Positions 34,945 to 44,699 of a stretch of DNA of 64,000 bases are shown here, piece by piece (positions within the stretch are counted from its first letter, which is position 1; each line of letters begins with the position of its first letter). Made by a program: the position numbers and the translations under genes. Under the pieces are notes generated by a model that saw nothing but the letters and a program-made list of their open reading frames with translations, was not told the origin of the DNA and ran no database searches. This DNA comes from Candidatus Woesearchaeota archaeon (GTDB taxonomy: Archaea; Nanoarchaeota; Nanoarchaeia; Woesearchaeales; JAGVZT01), in assembly GCA_017608295.1 (NCBI GenBank), contig JAFCGF010000006.1, forward strand, positions 117,214 through 181,213, read 5' to 3'.

Positions 34945-35904
34945 CTAGAATGTGACAGGCTCGAACAGCGGGCTCAATGGCTCGCGCCCCTGGATTCTCT
35001 GGATAATCTCAGCAAGCAGGGGTCCCATGCTCAGCACTTTTAAGCCCTTGAATTGCTTTTCTTTAGGAATCGCCACTGTGTCCGCAACAACAACTTTTAT
35101 GCCCAGTTTCGAGAGCCGCTCGACAGCAGGATCAGTGAGAATCGCGTGGGTCGCGCAAATGGACACGCTCTTCGCGCCATGTTTCATTACGGTCTCTGCG
35201 GCTGCACAGATAGTCCCGCCTGTATCAATCATGTCATCAATGATGAGGGCATGCTTTCCCTCGACGTCGCCGAGAAGGTGCTCAACGCGCGCTTCCTTGA
35301 AGCTCTGCCTATATTTGTCAACAACCGCAATTTTGCATCCGAGCATTCCAGCATATTTCCTCGCAGTCTTGAGGCGTCCGGCATCGGGAGACACTATCAC
35401 AAGGTCTTTAGGCTTGTTCTTCTCGAAATGCTTGCAGAAGAAGCTGACTGTGGGAAAGTTATCTACAGGGATGTCGAAAAAAGCCTCAATCTGCCTTGCA
35501 TGGAGGTCAAAGGTGATGAGCCTGTCGATGCCGGCTATGGTGAACATGTCAGCCACGACCTTTGCCGAGACTGGCTCTCTTCCGGTCTTCCTCTTGTCCT
35601 GCTTTCCATAGCCAAAGTAGGGGACAATCGCGGTGATGCTCCTCGCTGAGGCGCGTTTGAGGGCATCAAAAAGAAGCATGAGTTCCATGATGTAGTCGTT
35701 CCCTGGTGTGGAGATAGATTGTATCACATACACGTCGTGGCCGCGCACCGGCTCTAAAATCTCAATATGGATTTCGCCATTCGGAAAGCGCCCTACAGTC
35801 GCCTTGCCGAGCTCCATACCGAGGTGTTTCGCGATGTCCTGTGCCAGTTCAGGATTAGAGTTGCCTGCGAAGAGTTTGAATAATGAACCGTTTTTAGATA
35901 CCAT
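34945..35904 (-). CDS. prs: Ribose-phosphate pyrophosphokinase
   Basis: About 319 residues from the ATG at 35904, preceded by GAGGGG; an open frame extends 66 bases further upstream into the promoter (TATA TTTTTAATA near 35940). The enzyme makes PRPP from ribose-5-phosphate and ATP. Motifs: FAGNSNPELAQDIA, NDYIMELMLL, FGYGKQDKRK, DLHARQIEAFFDI and the PRPP loop DDMIDTGGT. It feeds purine, pyrimidine and His/Trp synthesis and complements guaB in the window. Confidence 0.96.
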   Translation of the reverse strand: MVSKNGSLFKLFAGNSNPELAQDIAKHLGMELGKATVGRFPNGEIHIEILEPVRGHDVYVIQSISTPGNDYIMELMLLFDALKRASARSITAIVPYFGYGKQDKRKTGREPVSAKVVADMFTIAGIDRLITFDLHARQIEAFFDIPVDNFPTVSFFCKHFEKNKPKDLVIVSPDAGRLKTARKYAGMLGCKIAVVDKYRQSFKEARVEHLLGDVEGKHALIIDDMIDTGGTICAAAETVMKHGAKSVSICATHAILTDPAVERLSKLGIKVVVADTVAIPKEKQFKGLKVLSMGPLLAEIIQRIQGREPLSPLFEPVTF

Positions 35905-35993
35905 GGTTGCCCCTCGTGTGGCAGAAAGAGGCGGGTTATTAAAAACTTTCACATCTTGAGAACTAACCATTGGCGGATGTGAGTGTGCCTTAC

Positions 35994-36689
35994 TTATTTT
36001 GAAAGGAAGACTTGATCAATATACGCAGTGTTTTCTGTCAGGTTATGCCCGATATTTGTGCTGTCAAAGAGGAACCGTATCTCCGCGACCTTGGTAAAGT
36101 CCTGTTTCCCGTCACCTTGGATTGAAAATTCTTTGAGAATGAACATTTCCGTTAGAGGGATTTTAACCCAATACCAGAAGTCAGCATCGAAGAGTTCGTG
36201 ATTGATACAGTTCCACCAGTCGCCATCTTCTTCTACAATACAGACCCGCAGGAGGCTTGTGGCTTTTTGTACTTTGAAGGTAAAGTTGAGGTACTTGTAC
36301 GCTGACCAATCCTGGATGCCCTCTTTCATGATGAACTTCCGCGCGACATCTACACACCTTAATTCATTTGGTTGGAGGCCTAGTTGATAATTGATTTTTA
36401 GGGCGTTTCCTCGTAGGCCCGCTTTGGCGGTAATCTCGCACTTCACCTTTGCATTATGGTGTTCTCTTACGTAGAGGTCGAGATTAGCGTGTTCAAAATT
36501 ATCTATAATGAGAATCTTGCCATTTTGTCTGCTTGTTGGGAGGTCATTGGATGAGCGAATTTTTTTTATCTTTGCTATCTGGGGAATCATTGCAATAGTG
36601 TTTGCTCCTGTATGCTTTTGTAGTTCTGCATCCCCTAGATTCTCACTTCTTTTTTTCTTGAATACTGATTTCAGAAAATCAAACTGCAT
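35994..36689 (-). CDS. CBM11/CIA30-like beta-sandwich protein
   Basis: About 231 residues. After a basic N-terminal segment and linker, the C-terminal 160 residues look like a galactose-binding-type jelly roll: IDNFEHANLDLYVRE, GNALKINYQL, DWSAYKYLNFTFKV, LRVCIVEEDGDWW, FWYWVKIPLTEM. This pattern is seen in carbohydrate-binding modules and CIA30 proteins. No signal peptide or catalytic residues. Start at 36689 follows AGGTGAGAG, which overlaps the stop of a tiny membrane protein gene. Confidence 0.6.
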   Translation of the reverse strand: MQFDFLKSVFKKKRSENLGDAELQKHTGANTIAMIPQIAKIKKIRSSNDLPTSRQNGKILIIDNFEHANLDLYVREHHNAKVKCEITAKAGLRGNALKINYQLGLQPNELRCVDVARKFIMKEGIQDWSAYKYLNFTFKVQKATSLLRVCIVEEDGDWWNCINHELFDADFWYWVKIPLTEMFILKEFSIQGDGKQDFTKVAEIRFLFDSTNIGHNLTENTAYIDQVFLSK

Positions 36690-36694
36690 AACTC

Positions 36695-36844
36695 TCACCT
36701 TTTCTTCGGGCCATTATTTTCTGCTAGACGTTCTAGGATTCGCACCAGTTCCCGCTTGACATCATACAGTAGGTAGGCTCCAATGAGGATACCTATGGCG
36801 ATGGGTACTTGTGTGAGAAATATTGCCTGTACAGTGCCGACCAT
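36695..36844 (-). CDS. 49-residue single-span membrane protein
   Basis: ATG at 36844 opens MVGTVQAIFLTQVPIAIGI followed by LIGAYLLYDVKRELVRILERL and a basic end. One membrane helix then an amphipathic, charged helix. It lies 4 bases after another tiny membrane ORF, and its stop overlaps the ribosome-binding site of the next gene, as in a tight operon. The spacing and coding style support a real gene; function unknown. Confidence 0.55.
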   Translation of the reverse strand: MVGTVQAIFLTQVPIAIGILIGAYLLYDVKRELVRILERLAENNGPKKR

Positions 36845-36848
36845 GTTT

Positions 36849-36980
36849 TCAATTCACCTTCAAACTTTTTGAGATGCTCCTGAGCCTCCGGCGCATCCAC
36901 CAGAGTTCAATGACCAGGACTGCAGTGAGCAACATATAAGGGATGTGCGTGACAATCAACATATCAGCAGTTCCTCCCAT
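36849..36980 (-). CDS. 43-residue single-span membrane protein
   Basis: ATG at 36980, preceded by GGGGAGAAGTG. The peptide MGGTADMLIVTHIPYMLLTA continues into VLVIELWWMRRRLRSISKS: one membrane helix followed by a basic amphipathic end. It is 4 bases upstream of a similar 49-residue ORF. The pair could form a small membrane complex; no homologue recognised. Confidence 0.5.
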   Translation of the reverse strand: MGGTADMLIVTHIPYMLLTAVLVIELWWMRRRLRSISKSLKVN

Positions 36981-37108
36981 CACTTCTCCCCTGCACAGTG
37001 GGCATCTGCCATTTATTTAAAGATTTCGGTGACGAGAAGGCAAGTAGGCATTGTTGATTGCTCAATCTTGCAAAGTTTTATTAGATTAATCTAGACTTCG
37101 TGGGGTTG

Positions 37109-38632
37109 ATGGCGAATCAGAGAAGGTGGGGCATAGCACTGGGAGTAGCTTTCTTGATTGCAGTGCTTGCCTTCACACTGCTCTCACCTACATTGAACCC
37201 AGAGGCGAGTACATTGCCTTCGGACTTAGGTATTGTAGGAAGACTATTTGATGGCTTTGAGTGGCAAGAGTCCTTGAAGAGCAGTGATTCTTTGTTCTTC
37301 ATTGGAGAGCTGGATGGTGTTGTGGTAAAAATTCATGCTTTCCTGAATATGGACTCTGAGTCTGCCGAGAATTATCTTAATGATAAGATGTTTGTCATTA
37401 ACTCACTGTACCGTGAGATTCATTCTCCGTATCCAGGTGCTTTGTCTAACCGGATTGAGTGTGCTGACGAGTTCAAGCCCAAACAAGTAGAACATTTTCC
37501 TTTTGATTATTATCTCATCTATGCGACTGACCGCTTTACGTATGGTGCCTGTTCCTGGGACTTGATTACTTATGAAACAGTATTCTACCCCCTCTACTGT
37601 GAAGAGAATAACATCCTTTACCAGATTGAGCTGTTCGTACCTGTCGAGGATTATTCCTCACGTTACGAGGAATTTTTGAATTCCATCACGTGCACCTCCT
37701 CGGTTTCAGATAATGGTCAGAGTGTTCTTTACAAGAATGGGGAAGAATGGTGGCCTCTGGCGCAGAATCTGGCATGGATTGAAGAAGACGACCCGTACGA
37801 CTATGAGTATTACCTGCAGCGGTTGCACGATGCTGGCGTCGAACTCGTCCGTGTGATTCTTGTGCCCTGGGACTTGCATGAGGAATGGGCTGCACTTGGA
37901 GAGTATGATGAAGCGCGTATCAGCGAACTGGAGAGTCTCCTTGATACTGCTGCTGAATTGAACATGTCTGTTATCCTGGCTCTTGACATCTACGGCGAAC
38001 TGCGGGCTGAAAGTCACGACCCACGGGAGATGCTGTGGGATCAGAATCCTTACAATGTTGCGAATGGGGGGATACTGGAATCTCCAGCGGAGTTCTTCAC
38101 AAGTGGGGTCGCGCGAGAAATATACAAAGAGCGCCTAGAGACCTTGGTTGCCAATGTCGGCGATTCAGATGCACTTTATGCATGGGAGTTCTGGAACGAG
38201 GTAGATTTGGCTGATGGCTACGATGAGCAAGAAGTGTGTGATTGGCATGCTGAGATGTCCAGTTATCTCAAAAGTATTGACACTCAACAACGATATATCT
38301 CCACAAGCTTGGCTAACTTTGAGAATGGAGACTGCATCTGGAGACTTGATGACATTGACCTAGTGATGGTGCATTATTATGGCCGTGATGTGGTGAAACG
38401 TATCCCCGCGTTATATGAGGGAGCGGCAGCGTATGGTAAACCCGTGCTGCTCGAGGAGTTTGGCTGGGGCAATTCCGCTGATGTGGACAACGAGGACCCT
38501 TTGGGAGAACATCTTAGGGAAGCGATTGTTGCAGCACGAGACGCGGGATTCGCAGCAGGGCCGATAATCTGGTGGTGGGACAGCTACGTGGAGCAGAATA
38601 ATCTTTATTTAGTGTACACTTCAATGGATTAA
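37109..38632 (+). CDS. Membrane-anchored clan GH-A glycosidase (GH5-like)
   Basis: About 507 residues: N-terminal membrane anchor (about 9-28), a surface domain to about residue 200, then a TIM barrel. Catalytic residues of clan GH-A are visible: acid/base Glu in WEFWNEVD (about 365) and nucleophile Glu in LLEEFGWG (about 449). It resembles mannanase/cellulase-type GH5 or GH39-like enzymes and would act outside the cell on beta-linked glycan. Next, after 1 base, comes a flippase gene, so both may serve the cell envelope. Confidence 0.75.
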   Translation: MANQRRWGIALGVAFLIAVLAFTLLSPTLNPEASTLPSDLGIVGRLFDGFEWQESLKSSDSLFFIGELDGVVVKIHAFLNMDSESAENYLNDKMFVINSLYREIHSPYPGALSNRIECADEFKPKQVEHFPFDYYLIYATDRFTYGACSWDLITYETVFYPLYCEENNILYQIELFVPVEDYSSRYEEFLNSITCTSSVSDNGQSVLYKNGEEWWPLAQNLAWIEEDDPYDYEYYLQRLHDAGVELVRVILVPWDLHEEWAALGEYDEARISELESLLDTAAELNMSVILALDIYGELRAESHDPREMLWDQNPYNVANGGILESPAEFFTSGVAREIYKERLETLVANVGDSDALYAWEFWNEVDLADGYDEQEVCDWHAEMSSYLKSIDTQQRYISTSLANFENGDCIWRLDDIDLVMVHYYGRDVVKRIPALYEGAAAYGKPVLLEEFGWGNSADVDNEDPLGEHLREAIVAARDAGFAAGPIIWWWDSYVEQNNLYLVYTSMD

Positions 38633-38633
38633 G

Positions 38634-39876
38634 ATGCCAAAGACCATCCTTCGCAACTTGACGGCTCTTGCAGGTTTTATGGGGGTTAATGCCCTATTGT
38701 TTTTCATCCTCGTGATGGTGGTCTCTCGTGTGTATGGTGTTGTGGGGTCGCAAATTACGCCTTCTCCTTTAGCTTCATTACACTCATCTCCATGTTCTTT
38801 AGTTTTGGCATTAATGAGTTCATCATTAGGGAGATGGCACGGAGGAAAGAAGATATCCTTCGTTATATGGGTCTATTGCTCCCTTTGCGGCTCCTGACTG
38901 GCGGGCTGGCATATGTGGTGATGGTAGTTCTCACCTTAACATTGAGAGTCGAGCGGAACGTTTTCCAGATTATACTGATTGCCGGGATGATTCCCCTTGT
39001 GAATCACCTTGACCACTGTTTCTATGCTGGTTTCTGGAGCGTGGAGAAGATTCATTACAAAACACTCACAGATTTGGTACAGAACCTCATTGGCATCCCT
39101 CTTGCCCTGTTTTTCATCTGGAGAGGTGGAAGTTTGTTGCACGTGTTTCTTGCCATTCTCATAGGAGTTGTTATTGGCTTGTTGTTCAGCTGGTGGTTGT
39201 TTGTCAGGGAGATGGGGAGGCCTGTAATCGCTATTGACTTTTCCCAATGGTTTTTTCCTGGATTAGACGTGCGGTTCCTTTCTTTTTCAATGCCATGATG
39301 TTCCTCGCGGTAATCCAACTGGACAGGGTCATGGTAGGCTTTATGACAGGCATTAAGGATACAGGCATCTTCGGTGCGGCGTTCTCCATAGTGAAGACCC
39401 TTCTCATGTCCAGCATGATGGTTGCCCTGGTGTTCTATCCTCGGCTATCTGTCCTGTGGGTGAAAGATCTGAAACGTTTCCGGAGTTTCTTTGTGAAGTG
39501 GGGCCTCTTGTTCACTTTTTTTAGTGCCTTACTCGTACTGGTGATAGGCTTGCTCGCGTCGCCAATCATTGTTATAGTTTTTGGTCCTACCTTTGTGTCA
39601 GCAGTACCTATTCTGCAGGTCCTCCTCCTCGCAGGTTTTTTCCAATCCCTTTTCGGATTCCTGCTCATAGGACTCAATGCCGCAGACAGGCCATGGCTGA
39701 ATGGCGTGGCTTTCCTGCTCGGATTCATTCTCAATTTCATACTTAACCTCCTGCTCATCCCGAGAAACGGTGGGGTGGGTGCCGCTTATGCTACGGTCAT
39801 CTCTTCTGGGGTAATCATTCTCCTCGGACTCGTATTCCTCGTCAGAGTGATGATGCGGGGAAAGCGACTGCAATAG
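38634..39876 (+). pseudogene. Wzx-type polysaccharide flippase, frameshifted
   Basis: Three overlapping reading frames together encode one MATE/Wzx-like flippase of about 410 residues. Frame 1 (38634-) gives TALAGFMGVNALLFFILVMV and VSRVYGVVG; near 38745 at a GGGG run the match moves to the next frame (YAFSFSFITLISMFFSFGIN); near 39252 at a TTTTTT run it shifts again (SWIRRAVPFFFNAMMF) and continues to 39876. Both breaks are at homopolymers, so they could be sequencing errors; otherwise the gene is inactive. The intact form would flip lipid-linked oligosaccharide. Confidence 0.75.
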
Positions 39877-39883
39877 TGAACAG

Positions 39884-41011
39884 CTAAAAGCGTTTTCTCT
39901 GATAAAAACGGTATCCTCTTTCATCAATTTCTTCAAGAACGAATCCTTTTTCTTCTTTTAAGGAGAGGGTACCTTGTCTCAGCATTTCATACGTTTCAAC
40001 GGATAACTTTTGACTGGGCTGGGCAGGAATCCCGCTGATTCCGCCTTCGATGTTTCCCCTGAAAAACCGCGCTGAGTATCCGCTTCCAAAGGAGAAGAGT
40101 CCCACACTCTTACCTATGGCGTGGCTGCCTCCATGGGTAAGAAGGCTGGCGAGAGCGAGATACAATGAGGCAGTATAGGTGTTTCCGACACGTTTCGCGA
40201 AATGGAGAGAAGGGGCAATGGCTTCGTCGAACCGGTCCTTTAGAGAAGGGAGACTGACAGCAAGTGTTTCGAATGCTTTTTTTGCCATCTTGCAGAAGGG
40301 AGTATGGAATGCCACATAGTCAAAATGTGTGTCTCCTCCCTTCTCCTCATAATCCATGAATGCCTCTCTCAGACCTTTGAGATAACATTCGACGCTGAGT
40401 TGACCGTCCACCATGGTGGCATCGCTATTCACCGGCTTCCAGAAATCGGCTGCATCTTCCGTCGCTGTCCCAGTGACGCTGTCTATAGACAATAGTCGCG
40501 CCTCTTCTGAGACGAGGAGCGCGACCGCTCCTGCGCCATGGGTCGGTTCAGCCCGTGATCTAAGCTTATATCTTGCGATGTCCGAGCAGATGACGACAGC
40601 TTTCTTGCCCCTGTGCTGGCCTGAACGTATCCAGTTTATGGCGTCGAATAGCGCATATGTTCCTGCAATGCAGGAATGTTTGACCTCATAGAGTTCGCAG
40701 TCCTTCGGCAAGTCGAATAGTCCAGAGATGTAGTTCGCGACCGTTTTCGCGTGGTCAACGGGCGTCTCTGTTGCAACTACAAGTCGTCCGATGTCTTTAA
40801 GCTCCAGGTCCGAATTCCCTAAGAGATTCTCCAGCGCATTGGCCGCGAGGGTGACAGTGTCTTCATTACTGAGCGGCACAGCAAATGACTCCTGTCCCAA
40901 ACCTTGGGTGAATTTCTCAGGGTCGACGCCTCTCCTCTTGGCTAGTTCTTGAAGTGATACATACGTCTTCGGAACGTAGATGCCGAGGCTATCTATGCCA
41001 ATCTTACTCAT
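39884..41011 (-). CDS. mvaS: HMG-CoA synthase, bacterial MvaS type
   Basis: About 375 residues. It condenses acetyl-CoA with acetoacetyl-CoA to HMG-CoA, the entry to the mevalonate pathway. The start MSKIGIDSLGIYVPKTYVSL and ARGVDP-like RRGVDPEKFTQGLGQ match bacterial MvaS closely. Catalytic residues: Glu in ATETPVDHAK, Cys in KHSCIAGTYA (about 113) and His in FHTPFCKMAKKAF. Archaeal HMGS is normally shorter and of a different subgroup, so transfer from bacteria is likely. A TATA box CTTTAAAAG lies about 28 bases upstream of the ATG at 41011. Confidence 0.88.
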   Translation of the reverse strand: MSKIGIDSLGIYVPKTYVSLQELAKRRGVDPEKFTQGLGQESFAVPLSNEDTVTLAANALENLLGNSDLELKDIGRLVVATETPVDHAKTVANYISGLFDLPKDCELYEVKHSCIAGTYALFDAINWIRSGQHRGKKAVVICSDIARYKLRSRAEPTHGAGAVALLVSEEARLLSIDSVTGTATEDAADFWKPVNSDATMVDGQLSVECYLKGLREAFMDYEEKGGDTHFDYVAFHTPFCKMAKKAFETLAVSLPSLKDRFDEAIAPSLHFAKRVGNTYTASLYLALASLLTHGGSHAIGKSVGLFSFGSGYSARFFRGNIEGGISGIPAQPSQKLSVETYEMLRQGTLSLKEEKGFVLEEIDERGYRFYQRKRF

Positions 41012-41227
41012 ATAAGTGGGAATTAGTCCTGTTCTTTTAAAGTAATCGCCAAGCAGGAGCGTGCATGACATCCTCATCGGGCTTTTGGCCAGGGAGGCTG
41101 TCATCCTATTGTATCATCCTATTGTATTGATTATTGCGATTGCATTGGTAAGGAGCAGGATTCAAATATCGTGCTAACGAAGCATTGAGGAAAATTCCAT
41201 CCTATAGCATTATCTTTTAAACCGCGT

Positions 41228-42694
41228 TCATGAGCCGCTCCCTTGAGAGATCTGCTTCTGTAGCCACATCTCATTGAGAAGCCGGTTCGAAAGGAGTGAG
41301 GTGGTGAGGGGATGTGAGAGTGGAAGTTCTCTTTGCCGGTCGACGTTCAAGAGGTAATCGGTAAGTGCCTTCAAATAGCTGCCTCTGAACCACCATAAGC
41401 CTATTGAGAGGAAGTAGATGCCGCTCGCCCACTTGAGGAACCGCGCCCTTGCCGTGTTCGTCTTTGACGGCGCGCCGTCGTTGGCTTCCCATCGGGCAGA
41501 AGGCAGCGGCGAGTTAAGGGGTGTTGAGGGGTTAGGAGAATAGAGAGGAAAGTTTATTCCGGTCGGCCTGCAGGAAGCAGCGAAGAGAAGCGAATGGATG
41601 TCAGTGAAAGGAGGTGTATTTGGGAGCCCGCTCATGATGTTACACTCCACTTGGAGACCTGCTCTCTTGAGGTTGAGCACCGCCTGACGGAATTGCACAT
41701 TTGAGAACCTCTTGTCCAAAATTGAATACCTCACCTTTTCAAGGCCGCATTCCAAGCCTAGCTGGACGACACTACAACCTGCGCTCACCACAGTCTCTGC
41801 CCACTCTTTTGTAACAAGCTCCGGCCTCGTCTGGCAGAACCAGGGAAGTGTGTCACTAATTCCTTCCTTTTTGAAGAGGCACATCATTTCGTCGAAAAGC
41901 TTCGGTCGCAAGCCAGCAGTAGGATCGTAAAGACCTAAGGAGCGCATGCCTTCCTTCCAGTGGCGTTCTTTTTGGATGAGGATTTCCTCAACAACTTGTT
42001 TTGGTTGCCTGTGCTGATAGGGGCGGCACCTATAAACGCAGAACCGACATGAGAACGTGCATCCCTTTGACGCATATAGAGGGATGTGGCCTTTCAGTAC
42101 AGTGGTAGTCTGTAGGTAGCGTGGCATATCGAAGTGAGTGAAATCGGGGGCTGGCAATTTATTGAGGTCTGCAGGTTTTCCGGTAAGCACTTTCCCTTCA
42201 GGGAGGTTTCCCAATTCGAGATGGCGCAGCGCTTCAAGAAAGACAATCTCTCCCTCCGCGTTTATCATCCACACCCCTTTGAAGGAGGTGCGGTCGTTTC
42301 CTAGGTGGTGATGTGTCTCATAATCTGAACTTGTCCCTTGCTTAGTCCATGCTGCTGAATATTCGCTCGTAAATCCAAGGGGAATAGGTCTATAGGTTGG
42401 CTTAACTCCCCCTAAAAAAATAGGGGTATCGCCAACTCTTTCCCTAATTGCACCTATGAGATTGGAAAGCCTCAACGAATCGAAACTGGTAGAGACACCA
42501 ATGACATCCGGAGATTCTTTCTGTATTCCTTCCACCACATAATGCTCGCTCTCAGGCGATGACATTGACACTGGTGCGAAGGCGAGATCCACTACATTTA
42601 CTGAATGACCTGCCTGTTTTACCGAGGAGATGAGAGATGCTAACCCATGATTCAGATTTGGCCAAGCAGTGTAATTGATAAAAGTGATTTTCAT
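41228..42694 (-). CDS. B12-type radical SAM protein, paralogue 1
   Basis: A 488-residue protein. N-terminal Rossmann-like cobalamin domain (MKITFINYTAWPNLN, DVIGVSTSF, IFLGGVKPTY) without the DxHxxG histidine motif, then CTFSCRFC at about 212 and a barrel ending near 370, with an extra C-terminal helical region. It is clearly related to the proteins at 43272 and 45185 (shared LASxISS, GMRSLG/GMHSLG, TRPExxTKEWA). Substrate unknown; methyl transfer or C-C bond chemistry possible. Confidence 0.85.
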   Translation of the reverse strand: MKITFINYTAWPNLNHGLASLISSVKQAGHSVNVVDLAFAPVSMSSPESEHYVVEGIQKESPDVIGVSTSFDSLRLSNLIGAIRERVGDTPIFLGGVKPTYRPIPLGFTSEYSAAWTKQGTSSDYETHHHLGNDRTSFKGVWMINAEGEIVFLEALRHLELGNLPEGKVLTGKPADLNKLPAPDFTHFDMPRYLQTTTVLKGHIPLYASKGCTFSCRFCVYRCRPYQHRQPKQVVEEILIQKERHWKEGMRSLGLYDPTAGLRPKLFDEMMCLFKKEGISDTLPWFCQTRPELVTKEWAETVVSAGCSVVQLGLECGLEKVRYSILDKRFSNVQFRQAVLNLKRAGLQVECNIMSGLPNTPPFTDIHSLLFAASCRPTGINFPLYSPNPSTPLNSPLPSARWEANDGAPSKTNTARARFLKWASGIYFLSIGLWWFRGSYLKALTDYLLNVDRQRELPLSHPLTTSLLSNRLLNEMWLQKQISQGSGS

Positions 42695-42812
42695 CTCAAA
42701 TCAGACTCGCACTAGTCGGCCCACCGTATAAATACCTTTTGCTTCTGTTTTTGTGGAGAGCTTTTTTCACCGTCGCTCTCCTCGCCCCATATTTAATGAG
42801 GGGTGAGGTTCC

Positions 42813-43122
42813 TTGAATCATCAAGAGCTGGTGGGGCTGCTGGAGCTGCTGCATGAGCAATCAAAGTACATTATCTCGCGTTTGGCTAAGAAATTAGTCT
42901 TCTTTTCTCTTTGTCCATCAGCAATCTTGAGCTCCGCACTGAAGTGCGGCCACTAATTCAGACTTACACCTAAATGGCTCGGGATTCCCTACGCAAAAGG
43001 ATTAAATCGTTCAAGGAGTTCATCATGTGGTACAATAAAGGGATACACCTTGGTTTAAATTTGGAACTGAGGGACTTACTCCTAACGAAGCAGCCTTTCA
43101 CAAACTGAAGTTAGGAAGCTAA
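42813..43122 (+). pseudogene. Relic of a DDE transposase
   Basis: Fragments in several frames: LNHQELVGLLELLHEQ with SKYIISRLAKKL (transposase N-terminal HTH region) at 42813-42900, then KRIKSFKEFIMWYNKGIH LGLNLE at about 42990-43060, and after a frameshift GLTPNEAAFHKLK to 43122. The WYN...H.L...TPxEAF ending is the typical C-terminus of IS3/IS481-like transposases. The catalytic core is mostly deleted. It lies between divergent radical SAM paralogues. Confidence 0.6.
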
Positions 43123-43271
43123 TTAGGGCCCTTATTAAGGTGTTATAACCTAACAGGATTCATAAAAAATCTCGTTCAGATTTGCCATACTCTCATCTCC
43201 GGATACCCCACGTGCCTGACTTGACCATAAGATATTTATGCGAGAGATTTAACAATATCAATTGAGATTTA

Positions 43272-44699
43272 ATGAATGTTACACTTATCAATTATTCACA
43301 CGAGCCGACATTAAATGTTGGGCTGGCCTCGATAATATCCTCTATGAAGGAGGTCGGGCATGAAGTGCGCTTGATAGACCTTGTGTTCATGCGTGAGGAT
43401 TCACCCAACGAGAACGTGCTTCACCAGCTTAAACGGAATAGCCCCGATACAATAGGGATTACCACCAACTTCGATGTATATGATGTTTCTACGTTGATTC
43501 AGCGGATACGGCAAGACTTTTCTTCGATTCCTATTATTCTCGGAGAAACCAATAATAACCTTTATCCCTTTCCTTCGGATAAAAAAAGCGAGCAACTCCA
43601 GAATGACATATGGAGATTTGAAGGGGATGCGTGGACTTTTTCTGGAAAGGCTAATGCTGCAGTTCTTCAGATAATGGCCTCTATTGAACGAGGGGATGCA
43701 CCAGAGAAAAATGTAGTGTCAGCACTTCCCGCGGACTTCAATACACTTCCCTTCCCAGACTACTCTCTTTTTGACATGTCCCACTACTTCAACACTTCAA
43801 TGATTCTTGAAGGTCTTCTTCCGATATTTGCCTCTCGGGGCTGTCCATATTCCTGTAGTTTTTGTCCTATCCGGGAATCTTCCTATCAGCACAAGAAGCC
43901 GGCTCTTGTTCTTGAGGAGATACAGATCCAAGAGGAACGCCACGGCAGAGAAGGTATGCACAGTTTGGGATTTGGCGACCCGACTTTTGGTCTTTCCCGA
44001 CGGGAGTTCATCGAGATGATGAATCTCTTCCGCAGAAATGGGCTTCAGGAGCGTCTTACATGGTTCTGTCTCACTAGGCCAGAGATAATAACAAAAGAAT
44101 GGGCAAAAGAAGCTGTAAGAAGCGGCTGCCAGCTGGTGCATCTCGGTCTTGAGAACGCCCAGGAGTCAATCAGGAACGGGATATTCAATAAAGGATTTAC
44201 CAATAAGCAACTACGACAAGCGATTAGAAATCTTAATCATGCTGGGCTGCGTTATAGTTTTCTCCTTATGGTGGGCGTAGATGGGACTAGCATTCTCTCC
44301 GATATCAGGTCCATTCTTGCATCGAGCTCTTATCACCCCCTCGAAACCCATATCACTCAGTACCAGCCCTATAGCAATACTCCTCTTGGGGAATGCTCTT
44401 TTGCAACTAGGAAAACTAAGAGCACTGGGGCAGCCCTCCTGGAGGCAGCGCGGAGGTCACTTACCAGCGCCTATAAATTCGGCCAATTACTTGGTGATGT
44501 CAGGAGAGGTATGACCCTGCATGGTAGCGCCTATATGAATGAAGTTCTCAATTATCTCTTTAACCGCAACCAGACTAGAACGCTTCCCCTCTGGCATAGG
44601 TTAACATTCCATCTCATGCTCCAGCGACCACATTTTAACATTGACAGGGAAAGATATATAGAAGAGAATAGGGCCGGGCGGATTTCTGATGATAAGTAA
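43272..44699 (+). CDS. B12-type radical SAM protein, paralogue 2
   Basis: A 475-residue paralogue of the 41228 gene: MNVTLINYSHEPTLNVGLAS, TIGITTNFDVYD, then CPYSCSFC at about 191. LGFGDPTFGLS and TRPEIITKEWAKEAV are shared with its siblings. The cobalamin-site histidine motif is not present. A TATA-like GATATTTATG lies about 35 bases before the ATG. It is followed by a broken gene and then paralogue 3. Function unknown. Confidence 0.85.
   Translation: MNVTLINYSHEPTLNVGLASIISSMKEVGHEVRLIDLVFMREDSPNENVLHQLKRNSPDTIGITTNFDVYDVSTLIQRIRQDFSSIPIILGETNNNLYPFPSDKKSEQLQNDIWRFEGDAWTFSGKANAAVLQIMASIERGDAPEKNVVSALPADFNTLPFPDYSLFDMSHYFNTSMILEGLLPIFASRGCPYSCSFCPIRESSYQHKKPALVLEEIQIQEERHGREGMHSLGFGDPTFGLSRREFIEMMNLFRRNGLQERLTWFCLTRPEIITKEWAKEAVRSGCQLVHLGLENAQESIRNGIFNKGFTNKQLRQAIRNLNHAGLRYSFLLMVGVDGTSILSDIRSILASSSYHPLETHITQYQPYSNTPLGECSFATRKTKSTGAALLEAARRSLTSAYKFGQLLGDVRRGMTLHGSAYMNEVLNYLFNRNQTRTLPLWHRLTFHLMLQRPHFNIDRERYIEENRAGRISDDK

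Noticed and set aside
42813..42953. Small TTG-started peptide as RiPP precursor next to radical SAM genes
   Set aside because: Its sequence and the following fragments fit a decayed transposase better than a precursor peptide.
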